A stretch of DNA of 64,000 bases from Corythucha ciliata (Eukaryota > Arthropoda > Insecta > Hemiptera > Tingidae), in NCBI GenBank assembly GCA_038030265.1, contig CM075941.1, positions 12,090,001-12,154,000 on the forward strand. The letters are read 5' to 3'. The translations under genes were made by a program, and so were the position numbers. Positions within the stretch are counted from its first letter, which is position 1. Each line of letters starts with the position of its first letter. The notes under the pieces were generated by a model, which was not told where the DNA came from, ran no database searches, and worked only from the letters and a program-made list of their open reading frames with translations. Of the stretch, positions 1 through 12,139 are shown piece after piece.

Positions 1-660
1 AAAAGAATGAAAGGAAGGAGAAACTTGATACGAAGGAAACTAGTAAATTCTACTTCTTCCGTTACTTATAATTCCGAAGCGGATTTAGAATAAAATGTTT
101 AGATCTCTTTAAGGTCCCATTTTAGGCCTAGGCCAAAATGGCGATATTTTGTCGAGAAAACTACAGGCAAAGTCGCTCGAAAACTAACAATTTCGCCCCC
201 CAACCCCATACAAGGACTGACCATTCAAGCGGAAAACTGCAAATCTAGATCCCGTTGCTATAAAACGTTAGTTTTATTTATTTATTTTTTTTAATGCTTT
301 GACTCGATAAATGACTGTCAAAAGTGGCTTTGTGACCGTGAAACATATACGGAGGTTTATCTTAATTTATTTATTTAATTAGTTTATTTAAATATATAAG
401 CCGCCCCGACGTCAATTTCGACCCTCGTAAACAACCATACGAATTTTAATTTATCCTTTCAAACCTACTTGGTATATTGAAACGAAACATTTTGCCAATG
501 GAAAAATGACACAATCGTGGACATTTCGAACGAGAAACAGACTCTCCTCAGCAAAAATGACCATTTTCCATCGGAATCTGTTGGCGTTTTGCCATTAAAT
601 TCGCACAGTCGCTTAGATACTGACAACTTCGTCAACTAGACTGACTACTTTGATTGGACT
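1..660. other. Intergenic, no gene recognised
   Basis: AT-rich sequence with short homopolymer tracts and stops in all frames. I see no coding signal, RNA gene or clear repeat unit here. Confidence 0.5.
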
Positions 661-662
661 AA

Positions 663-960
663 CTTTAAAAACATGCGTCTCATAGCCCCCCCCCCCATCA
701 GAGCGGGCCCCCGCAAAAGCTTAAAGATGGAAAAATGAGGATTTTTATGTATCTATGTTCATCGGGCACGTGATTCACAAGCGATTTGGCTATTTTCGAC
801 GATTTTCAGTCGATCCGACCTGGAGAATAGAACGTTGCTGGTGATCAGCAAACAGTGTCCCTGAATATTCGATTGAGCACACAAAAGCGCTATTATGATG
901 GCTCAAATTGAAAAAATTCACGCCTTCTGGATTTGCAATTCGTGAGCAAATGCGCTGATC
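663..960 (+). repeat. Dispersed repeat, copy 1 (related copy near 57.3 kb)
   Basis: Begins in a C-rich run and continues with CTTAAAGATGGAAAAATGA, a central GTGATCAGCAAA block, GGCTCAAATTGA and CGCCTTCTGG. The same landmarks occur in the same order and spacing at 57290-57580 (CTTAAAGATGGGAAAATGA, GGTGATCAGCAAA, GGCTCAAATTGA, CGCCTTCTGG). The two copies are diverged members of one interspersed family, probably a non-autonomous DNA transposon. I found no coding potential and cannot fix the ends. Confidence 0.6.
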
Positions 961-2000
961 CCCAAGAAAATGGAGAAGAATTGCTAATTTTCAGTTCAAA
1001 CTGAGAAAATGTGCTAATTTCCGTCTTAAATGGGGGGGGGGAAAGCGACAATTTATGGCTAAAATAGAGAAAAATGTCAGTTCAAAGTTGAAAATAACAC
1101 AAATTCTTGTCTTCGGAAGGCTTATTTGAGGCGAAAAATAAGAAAAAGCGCTAATCCATAGCTAAAAACACACGAAAAATTGTTATTCTGTAACTAAAAA
1201 TGTGAAAACCCCGTCAAACTTGCGGATAATTTGGGGTAATTACTAATTAGAGCGGCAAAAAATTAAGAGAAACAGTAATTTTCAGCTTGAACGGGGAAAT
1301 GTGCTAATTCATTGCTAAAAATGAGAAAAAAAATATTGCTAAGCAGCTGTACATAAAGTGTAGTATTAGCTCTAATTCACGAGTGAAATATAGAACAATT
1401 TCAAATTGCGTCTAATGTCGAAAATATGCCATTTCACGGCTTCTGAAGGCAATTTATCTCTGGCAGAAATTGAGAAATAGCCGAAAAAACCGCTAATTTC
1501 ATAGTTCATAATGAGAAAAGTTCTAATCCACTGCTTAAAATTGAGGAAAACTCTAATTTGTGGTGGAAAAATTAGAAAAAAATGCTAATTCATAAGATAA
1601 AAACGCCAATTTGCTGCTAAAACTGAGAAAAATCGCTAATTCGCGGCTAAAATAGAGACAAATTTCAATTCATGTTCCCAGGTTCTGAAGGCAACTTATT
1701 TGAGGCAAAAATACAGAAAAAACGCTAATCCAAAGCTAAAAGTGAAAAAAAAAAAAAAAAAATTGTTGTTGCGGGGATAAAATGTAAAAAACCAGGCTAA
1801 TTTTTGAAAGTCGCACTAATTAGCGTCGCTAAAATGAAGAAAAACGCTAATTTTCAGCTTGAATTAGCGCGAAATTGTTAATTCGCCCTAGTTAACGCTC
1901 TTGATCTCTCAAAACCACCAATTCGTGATTAAAATTGAGGAAAATTGCTTATTCCAAAGTCATAATAGAAAACCAAGTCCTCAGACTCGAGGAAAACAAT
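890..2000 (-). repeat. Family A 30-bp-period repeat block, reverse polarity
   Basis: Degenerate head-to-tail units of about 28-32 bp in which CGCTAATTCGCGGCTAAAAT alternates with TGAGAAAAA. This is the reverse complement of the forward unit CCGCGAATTAGCGC followed by TTTTTCTCAATTTTAG. Units are strongly diverged (GTTATTCTGTAACTAAAAAT, GCTAATCCATAGCTAAAA and so on). No open frame of note. Confidence 0.8.
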
Positions 2001-2469
2001 GTTTTTTTATTTTGGGTTGGGATTTTTGCTCCCGTTAAGAATAAAAAAGGAGAAACCCCGCCAAATACAAAAAGTATTATATTTATTTTCGGTTTGAAGT
2101 TGTAGCATGATATCTATCTGGATACCATATGTTTTTTTCAACACTTGCCTTTTGTATAATATTTGAAATTTTAGCGGGTCTACTTTCATAGTAGAGCAGC
2201 GCAACGTATCGGGAGCAAAAATACCAACCCACGAACCGCTTCATTTTTTTAACATACAAATAATACAAAGTTTAATGACTTTGCTTATTTACAGAATGAA
2301 AACGTTATACTTTGCGATTCGCGGGTACAAAATACAGAATATTTTCAATTTTTGTCTATAATCGTGGCTTCTGATGGCAATTTTATGGGCATAAAATTGA
2401 GAAACAACGTAAATTCTTGGGTTTAGGTGACAAAAACAACAAAAAACGGTCTAATTCGTGGCTGGACTG
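2001..2469. other. No gene; stray family A units
   Basis: A low-complexity stretch with short open frames on the minus strand that have no recognisable domain. Family A-like fragments appear near 2330-2465 and run up to the LINE remnant. Confidence 0.45.
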
Positions 2470-3960
2470 ATGTGACGGCGAGACTGCTCTAAGCTCAAAT
2501 ATGGTGAGGAGGGTATTCTCTGAAGAAAATAACTCGTCTTTTTTTCGATGGAGTCTCTCCTGGGTGGACTGGTCAAGGCTACTTGGGAGGTGCTATGTCG
2601 TGACGGGTCAGTTTTGGACGACATAAAGTGGTCCGCATCGGCTTTGCATGACGGGGTTGCTCGATTCGGTTTTGTCGAGGTGAGTGAAGCCTCATTGAGC
2701 TCATTCAGCCCCTTGTCCCTAAGTGAGGGGCGGGCTATTGTGGCCAATCTATCGGCATCAAAATCTACCGACGTCTATGATATTTCTCTGTTGCAATTGG
2801 TAAGCGCTGCGCCTTGCGTGGTCCCTGCTCTCACGTATTTGGTCAATATCTGCCTTGACAATTGTGTTTTCCCTAATTCATTTAAGAAAAGCAAAGTGGT
2901 GGCTGCAAAGTGGTCATCCGGATCAATTTGGCTTCAGACGGGGTAAAAGTGCTTCGCAGGCTATCATGTCCTTGGTGGCTCGTGTGTATCCGGCTTTCGA
3001 AAAGAAAGAGTATGCGAGCATTTGATTGTGTTTCTCATGAGAAGCTTATTAAGGAACTTTCTGCCTACGGAATCAGTAGCCTAGGAGATTATTTGACCAA
3101 TCGAACGCAAGTGGTCTACTTCATGAATAGCTCGTCGGAGTATTCGGCATGGTGTCCCCCAGGGGTCAATCCTTGGGCCACTATTGTTCCTCGTTCTGAT
3201 CAACGATTTGCCATCCTGGACAGCCGCCAAGGTCATTCATTTTGCTGACGATAAGGAAAATCTCGTCGAGCGGATAAGTACTGAGCTGAAGTTAGCTGAA
3301 TCATGGCTGTTGCATAACGATCTGTGGGTCAATACGGCTAAAACTAAACGGCTCGTTTTCGGCATGCGTGTCTTGCTTCCATCTGAGCCAGTGAAGTTTC
3401 TTGGAGTGTGGGTGGGCGACAAGTTGGATTGGTCGGGCCACATTTGCCACATTGAGCACCTGTTGAGGAGATTAAGCCGAGTGCTGTTCGGGTTGAGAAG
3501 ACTGAGAAGCTTAGTTGCGTCGTCGGGTCTGCTGTCAGCGGATTTTGGGATATTTCATTGTCTTCTAAGTTATGGAATAGTCGTTTGGGGGCGGTTCATC
3601 GAAGGCTGGTCTGGTTTTTACTCTCCAGAAAGAGTCATTGCCAGCGTGCATTCTTCTGCTCGCTGTAGGGGGCTTTTTAAAATACGGCGAATTTCTGACG
3701 CTAGCGTCTTTTTGCGCTAGCGTACATTTTGGAGTGCCTTTGCTTCGCTCATTCTGCATGTGACCGACGCCCTACGGTTGAGGAAGCGCGACTTGCATGC
3801 TTCTGCGGATTGCCGATGACATCAGGCCTCTTTTTACTACCGGCTTACAATTAGTAAGACAAAGGCACGTTTTTTGGGCCGCTCGTCCGAACTTTTCAAT
3901 AAATTGCCTGTCTCCATGCGCAAAGTGGAGACGATGGACGTTTTAATGCTTTAAAAAAAA
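2470..3960 (+). pseudogene. Decayed non-LTR retrotransposon (LINE) reverse transcriptase
   Basis: Broken reverse transcriptase of a LINE. Fragments in different plus frames lie in the normal RT order. 2548-2946 has the region ending in FPNSFKKSKVV that precedes the fingers. A QFGFRRGKSASQAIMSL-type block lies around 2928-2990, and AFDCVSHEKLIKEL (palm motif A) around 3014-3060. A shifted GSILGPLLFLVLINDLPSW block follows, then FADD, the catalytic YxDD box, at about 3239-3250. After that come a GVWVGDKLDW-type thumb motif and, to about 3950, ELFNKLPVSMRK-like C-terminal sequence. It ends in an A run near 3953-3960. Multiple frameshifts and internal loss around 2905-2930 and 3000-3180 make it inactive. 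It resembles Jockey/R1/CR1-type LINEs; the clade is uncertain. Confidence 0.85.
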
Positions 3961-4262
3961 TTGAAATTTGCTGAATGAATTTCCACGAAATTGGAAGTTT
4001 TGTTGCTGAATGTCCGTGAATTTGAAAATTTTGGGTATTCATTCCCGCGAAAATCGATATTTCTTGGCTCAATATTATTGACATTGGAAGCGGGGTAGGG
4101 AAACTTCGAGTTTCAGGGGTCGATTTCCTTGAAACTGCAAGTTTTATGGGCTTCGGGCCACCTGGATAGTCTAGTCGGATCCGACAGTTTCCCGAGCCTG
4201 ATGAATGGCCCTTTGCAACATTTGGAGCTACTAAAAATATCTGTGAAATCGAAAGTATTCTG

Positions 4263-4376
4263 ATTCTTTTATATGTCCCAGCAATTAATTAATTAATTGA
4301 AATTTAGACGTCCCTTGTCCTGGGACTTTTTCAAGGGATTACTCCCCCTCACCGCACCACCCTAGTCACCCTGCAG
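4263..4376 (+). repeat. Left arm of foldback
   Basis: Reverse complement of 4473-4588 apart from a handful of substitutions or one-base indels, including the landmarks TATGTCCCAGCAATTAATTA and ACCCTAGTCACCCTGCAG. Confidence 0.85.
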
Positions 4377-4472
4377 TGAATTCGAGGGAGTGGGGAGGCT
4401 GAAAATAAAGAATTAAACTTTATTGAAGTTAAATACTTACTATTTTTACTTGTTTTGAGTTCCGAGAAAAAA

Positions 4473-4588
4473 CTGCAGGGTGACTAGGGTGGTGCGGTGA
4501 GGGGGGAGTAATCCCTTGAAAAAGTCCCAAGACAAGGGTCGTCTAAATTTCAATGAATTAATTAATTGCTGGGACATATAAAAAGAAT
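4473..4588 (-). repeat. Right arm of foldback
   Basis: Inverted partner of 4263-4376, separated from it by a 96-bp AT-rich loop region (4377-4472). Part of it (AAAAGTCCCAAGACAAGGGT onwards) recurs directly at 4744-4782. Confidence 0.85.
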
Positions 4589-4678
4589 AATAATAATGTT
4601 ATACGTGCACTGACCCGATGGGTGCAATTGAGTTCCGGGAGGGAGTTTCTCTCAGGTGGGGTTCGCTCTTAGCGTGAG

Positions 4679-4743
4679 CCTCTCAGGCTAGCTCAGTGGC
4701 AGAGCGCCTGGCGCAAAACTAGGAGGTCGTGGGTTCGCGACCT
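4679..4743 (+). other. tRNA-like segment (SINE head or tRNA relic)
   Basis: Contains an A-box-like TAGCTCAGTGGCAGAGCGCC, including a D-arm GCTC/GAGC pairing. An anticodon-like stem follows (CCTGG/CTAGG with one wobble pair around a 7-nt loop CGCAAAA), then a B-box-like GGGTTCGCGACC. The T-loop deviates from the GGTTCGANTCC consensus, loop position 33 is G instead of T, and no acceptor stem closes. I therefore read it as a tRNA-derived retroposon segment and not a working tRNA. Confidence 0.6.
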
Positions 4744-4860
4744 GAAAAGTCCCAAGACAAGGGTCGTCTAAATTTCAATTAAGAAAGTATTCTGGTTGAA
4801 TACCCACGAAATGGCGAGTTCTTGGTAAAACTTTACGTCGATTCAGTCGCTGACAGGGGC

Positions 4861-6080
4861 AGATTTAGGATTTCATCTTGGGAGGGGTTCTCCCACAAAT
4901 CTCTCTTTGTTTCCGAGTTTCAGCTGCAAATTTGCCTCTGTAGGTGCCGCGAATACGGTGGTTTTCTCAATTTTAGCTGCGTAGGTTAGCGGTTTTTTCA
5001 CTTTTATTTGTGTGAATTAGCGATTTTTTTAAATTTCAAACCTTTTGTTGCTTCGAGAAATCCCGGATTTGCATTTTAAAAAAATATTACGTAGTTGTGC
5101 CTGCTGAGCGATGGACTTCAAATTTTTTCAATTTTATAGAAGGGAATTAGCGCTTTTTCTCAATTATCGCCTCATATTATTGTTTTTCCCCCATTTTGAA
5201 TTGATTTTCAGTTAAAATTCTGGTGATAAATCAACTGATACTCCATCCATTGAAATGTTTTATAGCGCGCAGGACTGAAGAACGGCTGCAAATAGTTCAG
5301 AGGATACTTTCCTGTTTCGCAGCTGAAGAGTTTTGGTTCCTGTGGGTGAAATGACCAGTTTTGGGGTGGAAAAGTTCCGTTTTGGTTCAATTGACAGTCT
5401 CATGGCTCAACAACTTGGTAGTTTCGTGGCAAAAAAGCAATGCCTGTGGGTCACATTTTACGCAGCTGAATATTCAGCTTCTTCGGGCTTAAATGATAGT
5501 TTTCTGGCTGAATACAGCGGCCAAACAGACGGTGTGGTCAATAAATAAGTTTCAGTGGTTAACGATCAGTGTGTTTATAAGGTCAGGGCTGCAAAGATTC
5601 AGGGCTAAGGAAGGGCGTAACCAGCTCGAAATAAAAGGGTGGGCCGGTTTCGAAATTCCCTACCAATCACCCTCCTCCCCCATCATTACAGACACCGCTC
5701 CCACGCAGATTCGTATTATTTGATCCAGAAACTGATGCTAATATTGCGGCAGAAAACTACCATTTCCAGAAACGGCTGATTCAAGCCCAAATTTTGGTGG
5801 ATTTGGCTCTTTTAAAAAGCTAAATTTCGGAATTTGGCTCATCTGAAACCCAAATCTTGCGGATTTTTGCCCGTTCAAGCCCCAATTTTGAGGATCATTC
5901 ATTTCACAGTTTGCCTCTTTCAGGAAACCAACGTCGAGGCTCTGACCCTTCAAAAAAAAAAAACAATTTCTCGTGTTCCACTCGTTGTCGTTAGTAAAAG
6001 GCAATTTTGTGGACTTGACTCTTTCATAAAGACAAAGTTTGAAGCTTGTCTCGCCACGCATAGGCATAATTCCACAGATT
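4861..6080. repeat. Mixed degenerate 30-bp-type repeats (A-like, then other units)
   Basis: 4910-5210 holds forward family A-like units (TTTTCTCAATTTTAGCTGCG, GTGAATTAGCGATTTTT). 5215-5560 has units built on GGCTGAATA...AGTTTT. 5740-5930 has units of about 31 bp built on GGATTTGGCTC...CCCAAATTTT. Several short open frames result from the periodicity. No gene recognised. Confidence 0.5.
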
Positions 6081-7259
6081 TGGACCGTTGAAATCCTATT
6101 TTGAAGGATTTAAATTTGAAAAATTCTCGGACTTATAGCTCACTTGAATGGCCAATCAGTTGGTATGGTTGCGGGAGCGTCCAAAGCTCGGTGAATAACA
6201 GCAAAATTGCAGACTGCTGAGATAAATATCAGTGTATTCACCAATTTTGTGGCTAAAATATACTTGAGATTGGAAGTTGCCAATTGCTTTTTGTGGGCTC
6301 CGATAGTTTATGCATCTTTGGAGACGTATTGCCATGTGGCATATTTGTATACTATAGAGAACCAATAAAGGCCACCTCAAACCCAGGTTCCTTCTTTTGA
6401 AGTCTCGCAGCGAGACAGAGTTTCCGTACCAATAGACGCGTTATAATGATTCTGATTTATGAGTTAGGCTTAAGAAGTTTGGGAAAATACCGTTTAATAC
6501 CCTTAAAAACGAACCTGAACAAAAATATTGAATTTAGGAATAGTTTATGGGGGTAACTAGGTTGCAAACATGTCTACAACTTTACTACCTGAAGAATAGC
6601 CTTTCCTATCTCTTTTTTCCTTTAACTCACTGTGCATTCCCTCTTCAATTTTTGTTCTCTTTTTTCTTTCATCCTCCTCTTCACCCTTGGAAGCCAGGTA
6701 TAACACCTGGAAAGAAGACGAGAAAAAGACTTTAGGCCCCTAGAGGTTCTTCTTCCTTTCAGTGCCATTATATTCTACCGAAATGGCCCATAGGAGAATT
6801 GTAAAAACACGCTTGCTAACAAATAGTATTGCCCTGAAAACTTGACAAATAAATCTGACGCTAATAGCGAAAACTTGACACCCCCCCCCCCACAACACAA
6901 CTCCAAATCCTTCCATGGCCCCCCAGAGGCGTCGCGTCACAGACGATGAAAGTCGCTCCTGAATGTGAAAGGTCCGTTTACACGAGAAATTTGTCAAGGC
7001 TATTACTGCACAAAAATGAATTGAAGCAATAATTTAGTGAAGAAATTGCACGGCATTGCTCGTTTCGTGCAATTTTTCCCCTCTTGGAACGTTCCCTTGG
7101 TTGCGTACTGTGAAACAGCACATTTTTACATCAAGCCCACCATTTCCCGTCTTCTTCTCACGTTAATTAGCATATATATTAGCACATTTATAGCATATTA
7201 TCGAATACACGAGCTGTCGAGGTAATCGATTCTACCATTTTGAACGCGTGAAGAGGTCT
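6081..7259. other. No gene recognised
   Basis: Unique-looking AT-rich sequence with pyrimidine tracts (6590-6680) and a C run at about 6882-6892. Short open frames lack any domain signature. Confidence 0.45.
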
Positions 7260-9500
7260 ATTTTACGTTTTTCCCATTTTCGCCGCAAATTAACAGTTTT
7301 CTTCTCTTGAAGAGATTAATTTGTCCCATTTTTCTCGATTTTGGCCGAATTGGTCTCCATAAACAGCAAATTGGTATTTCTTATCAATTTTAGCCACGAA
7401 TTAGCGATTTTATTAAAAACAAATGGGACGCGAATCGCCGTTTTCCTCACTTTTAGCCGCGAATCAACCGTTTTTTCAACTTTTAGTCACGAATTAGCGC
7501 GATTTCTCAATTTCGGCCGCGAATTAAGTGCAGTTTCCCTAAATTTTAACAGTGAATTGGCATTCCCCACCCCTTCAATCATGAATAAGTGTTTTTTCTC
7601 AATTTTAGGCAACATTGCCTCCAATGACGGCAAACTATCGTTTATTCAATTTTTGTCGCGTTAAACTAGGCCTTTTCCTTATTTTAGCCACCAATTATCG
7701 TCCATTTCCACGCCTCACATCCGTAATTAGCGCTCGTACCCAGTTTAAGACGCGATTTTCTCAATTTTAGCCACGAATAAGTGCTTTTTGACAAGTTTAC
7801 CCTCAAATTAGCGCTTTTCACAATTATGACCGCGTGTAACGTTTTCCCCAAGTTCAGCCGCGGATTATTGGTCACCCCCCCCCCCAAACCACCACCAACA
7901 ACAGCCATGAATTTGCATATTTTATCAACTTTAGCAGCAAAGTAGCGTTTTTATCCTGTGTTTTCCTCAATTTTAACTACAAATTAGCAGGTCTATTTTA
8001 GCAGGCAATTACCCTAGGTGTTTTCCGGAATATAAGCCACAAAAAAGCGGGTTTGTTCTATATCTTTGGAGCAAATTATTATTTTTTCGTTCACCATCCG
8101 CTAATCCCAGTTTTAGCCGCACATTAACGGGGTTTCCACCTATAGCAATAAATTGGCACTTTTTCTCAATTTTAGTCTCAAAGCGGCCTTCAGAATCCGC
8201 GAATTGGTGTTTTTTTTTTCATTTTTGACCCAAATTGAAACTTTTCTCGTTTCTAACCGCGAACTAGTGATTTTCCTCAATCTTGGCCGCTACTTTTCTT
8301 AATCATAGAAGCGTATTTACTACCTTTTTCTTGCGAATTGGCAATTTCTTCCATTTTCAACAGAGAATTAGCACTTTTTCTCAATTTAGGGCTGAAAACA
8401 GTCCTTATCTTAATTTTAGCCAGGCTAATTATTGATTTTCTCAATACTGACGTCATGCTAATGCATTGTTTTTTTTTCTGCATTTTAGTATCGCATTAGA
8501 AATTTTGTTTTACTTTTGCCTATAGATTAGCGCTTCTTCTCACTTCTAGCCGCAGTTTTTTCTACTTGTACGAATTACCGTTTTTCTTAATTTTAGCCAC
8601 AAAGTTCCCACGCCACGCTTTCAGAACGCGTTACGCGAAATTTTTACAGTTTATCCGCGAATTAGTGATTTTCCTCAATCTTAGCCGCGAGTTAGCACTT
8701 TTTGAACTGCAAATTAGCCATTTATCATATTTTAAGCAGGAATCAGCATTTTTTCCCAATTTGACCAGAAAATTAGCGTTTTTTTATATTTATAGCGCGC
8801 TATTTACTGATTTTTTTTTTCAATATATTTTGCTGCATTTTTCCCTCAATTTTTGCTACGGTTATCATTTTTCCTGTTTTTGCCTAGAACTCTCAATTTC
8901 AGCTGTGAAGTAGCGTTTACTGCTCATTTTGCAGCGAATTTGCATATATATATTATTATTTTTAAATGCGAGAAGTGAATTTGCCGTTTTTCCCCTATTT
9001 TAACCGGAATTATCGTTTTTTTTGTCAAGATCATTTTTCTCAATTCTAGTTTTCTCAATTTCAACGGCGGGCTTCGCCCGAAAACAACACTTTTGCGTTG
9101 ATTTCGACTTTTTAGCTGTAGAATGGCCTCTGTACACCGCGAATCAGATCATTTCTGAATTTTGTCCTGGAAGCTGCATCGTAAGACCACGAATGCCAAG
9201 CATACTAGCGCTTTTCCAAAAGATTTTGCCGCGTCAGCATCAGCAGTGGCAAATTTGCTATTTTTCTCATTTTCATCCACAAATTATAGGGTTTTTTTTT
9301 TAACTTTATGAGCGTTTTTTTATCCACTTTGATGGCCTTGAATTAGCGTTTTTTCTCAATTTTAGCCGTGGGCTTGGCCCAAGAACAGCACATTGGCGTT
9401 TTTTCTTCATTTTTGCCGTAAAATGGCCTCTATACACTGCGATTCAGCGAGTTTTCTCAATTTTAGCTGCGAAGTTGCCTCCAGATGCCAGTATAGTCTC
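7260..9500 (+). repeat. Family A 30-bp-period repeat block, forward polarity
   Basis: Dozens of degenerate units of the form GCGAATTAGCG followed by a T-rich stretch and TCTCAATTTTAGCC, spaced mostly 28-32 bp. Occasional G/C homopolymer runs interrupt it (for example 7866-7876). Short open frames here are repeat translations and should not be called genes. Confidence 0.85.
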
Positions 9501-9779
9501 AAATTTTTTCAATCGAGCCTTCAGAATAGCGCTTTTGTGGGCTGAACCAAGTATTCTGCCACACTCATTGCTCATTGCACATTGTATTCATAGCTGTGGA
9601 ATTGTAAGTTTCGGGTCTGAATATTCTAAAAATTGCAAGCTTACGGTCTTGATTATCCCAAAATTGCAAGTTTCGGGTTATTTTTTCCCTCCCTGAATAG
9701 TCGGCACTGACAGCGCCCAATGTCTGGCAAGTATCTGATACGAATTCTCATCACTCAGAGCGCATAAAAATATGTGAAA

Positions 9780-10600
9780 TCGCAAGTTTCGGGTCGGAAA
9801 GTTGAAATTTATCAAGTCGAAGTGGTCAGTTTTTCCATTTTCAGGGCACGCGATTGCCCGTGTTGCCAATTCTAGGTTGCGAATAGCCAGCTATGCCATT
9901 TTTAGAGCGTGCAATCGCCAGTCACGCCATTTCATTTATGGCGAGAGCAGTCAGAGTTCATCAAATCTTTCACCCCTCCTCCCCCTCTACAACAAGAAGA
10001 GTTCGATACGGAAACGAATACGGTCAGTTTATCGTTTATAGAGTGCGGAAAGTCATGGAATCATTTGGGCGCAGATAATCATTTTAGCCATTTTCAATGG
10101 GCGCATTGCAATCTGCGTCCTCTGGGGGATGAAAATGGTCAATTTGACCATTTTTAGAGCGTGGATTTGCCAATTTTTAGGGTGTGAATAGCCAGTTTGG
10201 TTATTTATAAAGGACGCATAAAAATTATCCGTTTTCCATTTTTAAGACGCTAATTAATATCCAGCGGGTCGTTTCTATAAGTTGCGAATGATCAGTTTGC
10301 CATTCAGCTTGCTGCTAGCTTAGCCATTTTTAAGGCGCAAATCGTCAGTTTTGCCATTTTAGAGCGCGAATCACCAATTTGAAATTTTCTAAGCGTGAAT
10401 AGCCAGTTTGACTGTTTTTAAGGGCACGAATCGTCAGTTTAACAATTTTAATGGCACTTTAAGTCATTTTGGCTATTTTTAGGACTTGAATAGCCAGTTT
10501 AGATATTAAGGATGTGAGTCGTCAGTTTAGTCAAGTTTAGTAATTTTAATGGCACGAATCATCAGCTTTGCATTTTTTATGCAAGTAATCTGCTCTAAAA
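9780..10600 (+). repeat. Family B 30-bp-period repeat block
   Basis: Units of the form GCGCGAATCGTCAGTTTGG followed by CCATTTTTAGG recur at about 30-33 bp (for example around 10330-10480). The family is distinct from A in half of the unit but keeps the CGCGAAT core. No coding signal. Confidence 0.75.
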
Positions 10601-12139
10601 ATTGAGCAATTCACTGCAATACAATTGCAAAATCTCTCTATAATAAGCTCACTCAGCGAAAATTGCTTGGTATTGCTACAATTTTTGTTTAGAGCAGAAT
10701 TGTCTCATAATTTCCGAATGGCTCGAGTAAACGGACCTAGAGTTTCCTCATTTTTAGCAGCTAATGGGCCGCTATAGCAGCTAAATGGGAACGAATGTAC
10801 ACATTTTTTAAAACACAAATCATTCGTAAACAGATAAATTTCTCTCCAATCATTCGTCTCACTGTTTACACATAACCGTATGATAAACGTCCACCGTCCT
10901 ATATTTGTTAGATTACGCTTATAAATTTAAAAAAATAGTTGTTGACTTATTTCACTTTATCTCGCCCGCTCCTTCTTCGTTTTATTCTGTCAGGAAAACA
11001 ACTCTCCATATAAATATCGCGTAAATTCATTTAGTTTAACGACCTTCACAATGTCGCCTAGTTTACTACAAAAGGCCAGCATTCGTGACAGGCTTTTTTT
11101 TTTTTTTTTTTACGCGGAGTGGTGCGGCTGTTGTTATGCGTGTGGGAGTCTATACGTGTCATGCGGATTTTTGACTAATTTCACCCTTGTGGGGACCGAT
11201 GCTTTAGGTGCGTTTTTATCATAAACCTGTCGCGCCTAGTGTCCAAGGAAATTTTATTGAGTGCCCGACGTGTCACCAGAACCAATTGCAAATTTCCAGA
11301 ACTTACCCGATCTGCCCCTCACAACAACGACCCTTCTCCCTCTCACCACTATACCGGCCGAGGGCTCAGCAACTTCTTAAAGGTACAAAAAAAAACCATT
11401 CACAGTGCCAAAGCTGTGTCGTCTCTAGTCACCCTTCGTGTGGCGTCACAATGACAGTTCATGCTATGTCTCCCTCCTTTTAAATACAACGTAATTGTTT
11501 TTATTTTCTGCCGAGGAAGAATCCAGCGGGGGTGGCAGGGCGGAGGATGCGGGGGAACGTTCGTTGATAATAATTCTAGTATGAAACCTGATTTCGTAGA
11601 ACGGAGTTTAATGGGGACGGGGAGCCTCAAGTAAATGGAGTTTAAACCTTTATATGGGATGATAGCAGGTCTTAGCAAAAGGAAATAAGCAATTACTTTA
11701 AGAAGCTTTATTTTCCAATCATTAAAAGCTCGAATAGCGTAACGAACCCGATGAATGTTATTTTTGTGTGCGTGTGTGTGTAAGCGACGGCGATGGAGAA
11801 ACGAAAATGCATCAATTATTGACTAGGTTCGTTTGCAAAGAGAAATATTCAATCACACAAAAAAAATGTGCATCGCCGGTCGCGGTGGTGTAAAAATACC
11901 TGAAGATGAAGTTTGTAGACGACGATTTCCTACTCGTTATAGGAGCTAGGGGTCAAAGGACAATCCAAGAAACAAGGTACGTGAACCTGAAGGCTTCGAG
12001 AGTACAGTGATGACAGAACTGAGCGGCCTTCTCAGCTTATAGCTCTTCCGGTCTCGAAGCTCCAATCACTCGCTATTCCCCTGATTCAGTGGCGTACCTA
12101 AACCCCAGGCCCAAGGTGGAGGCGAGAAATATGATTAAA
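10601..12139. other. No gene recognised
   Basis: Mixed sequence with a T tract at 11093-11112 and a GT run near 11765-11780. CAGTGGCGTACCTA at about 12089-12102 looks like a DNA-transposon terminus without a visible partner. Open frames of 70-92 codons near 11200-11680 have no recognisable domain. Confidence 0.4.

Larger units (their letters stand above)
4263..4782 (+). mobile_element. Foldback/tRNA-like insertion with 12-bp target-site duplication
   Basis: A 520-bp insertion bounded by a perfect 12-bp direct repeat, GAAAGTATTCTG, at 4251-4262 and 4783-4794. The left part is a foldback: 4263-4376 is the near-perfect reverse complement of 4473-4588. The right part holds a tRNA-like segment (about 4679-4743). 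It is followed by a third partial arm copy (about 4744-4782), which repeats 4517-4556 directly. A 12-bp duplication fits L1/RTE-type retroposition, so this is probably a SINE-like or template-switched chimera. The hairpin arms are unusual for a SINE. Confidence 0.75.
3960..4860 (-). repeat. Family C 30-bp-period repeat block, interrupted by an insertion
   Basis: Units such as TTCCACGAAATTGGAAGTTT, TGAATGTCCGTGAATTTG and TATTCATTCCCGCGAAAAT repeat at about 30 bp before and after the 4263-4782 insertion. They are the reverse complement of the C unit (GAAACTTGCAATTTCGCG then ATATTCAGCC) seen at 36.9-38.5 and 46.7-48.5 kb. Confidence 0.65.

Noticed and set aside
4679..4743. Functional tRNA gene
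   Set aside because: No closing acceptor stem, G at the position of the invariant U33, degenerate T-loop, and located inside an insertion with a target duplication.
7260..9500. CRISPR-like array, because of the regular 30-bp spacing
   Set aside because: Units are degenerate and contiguous, with no conserved repeat/variable spacer alternation, and the context is eukaryotic.
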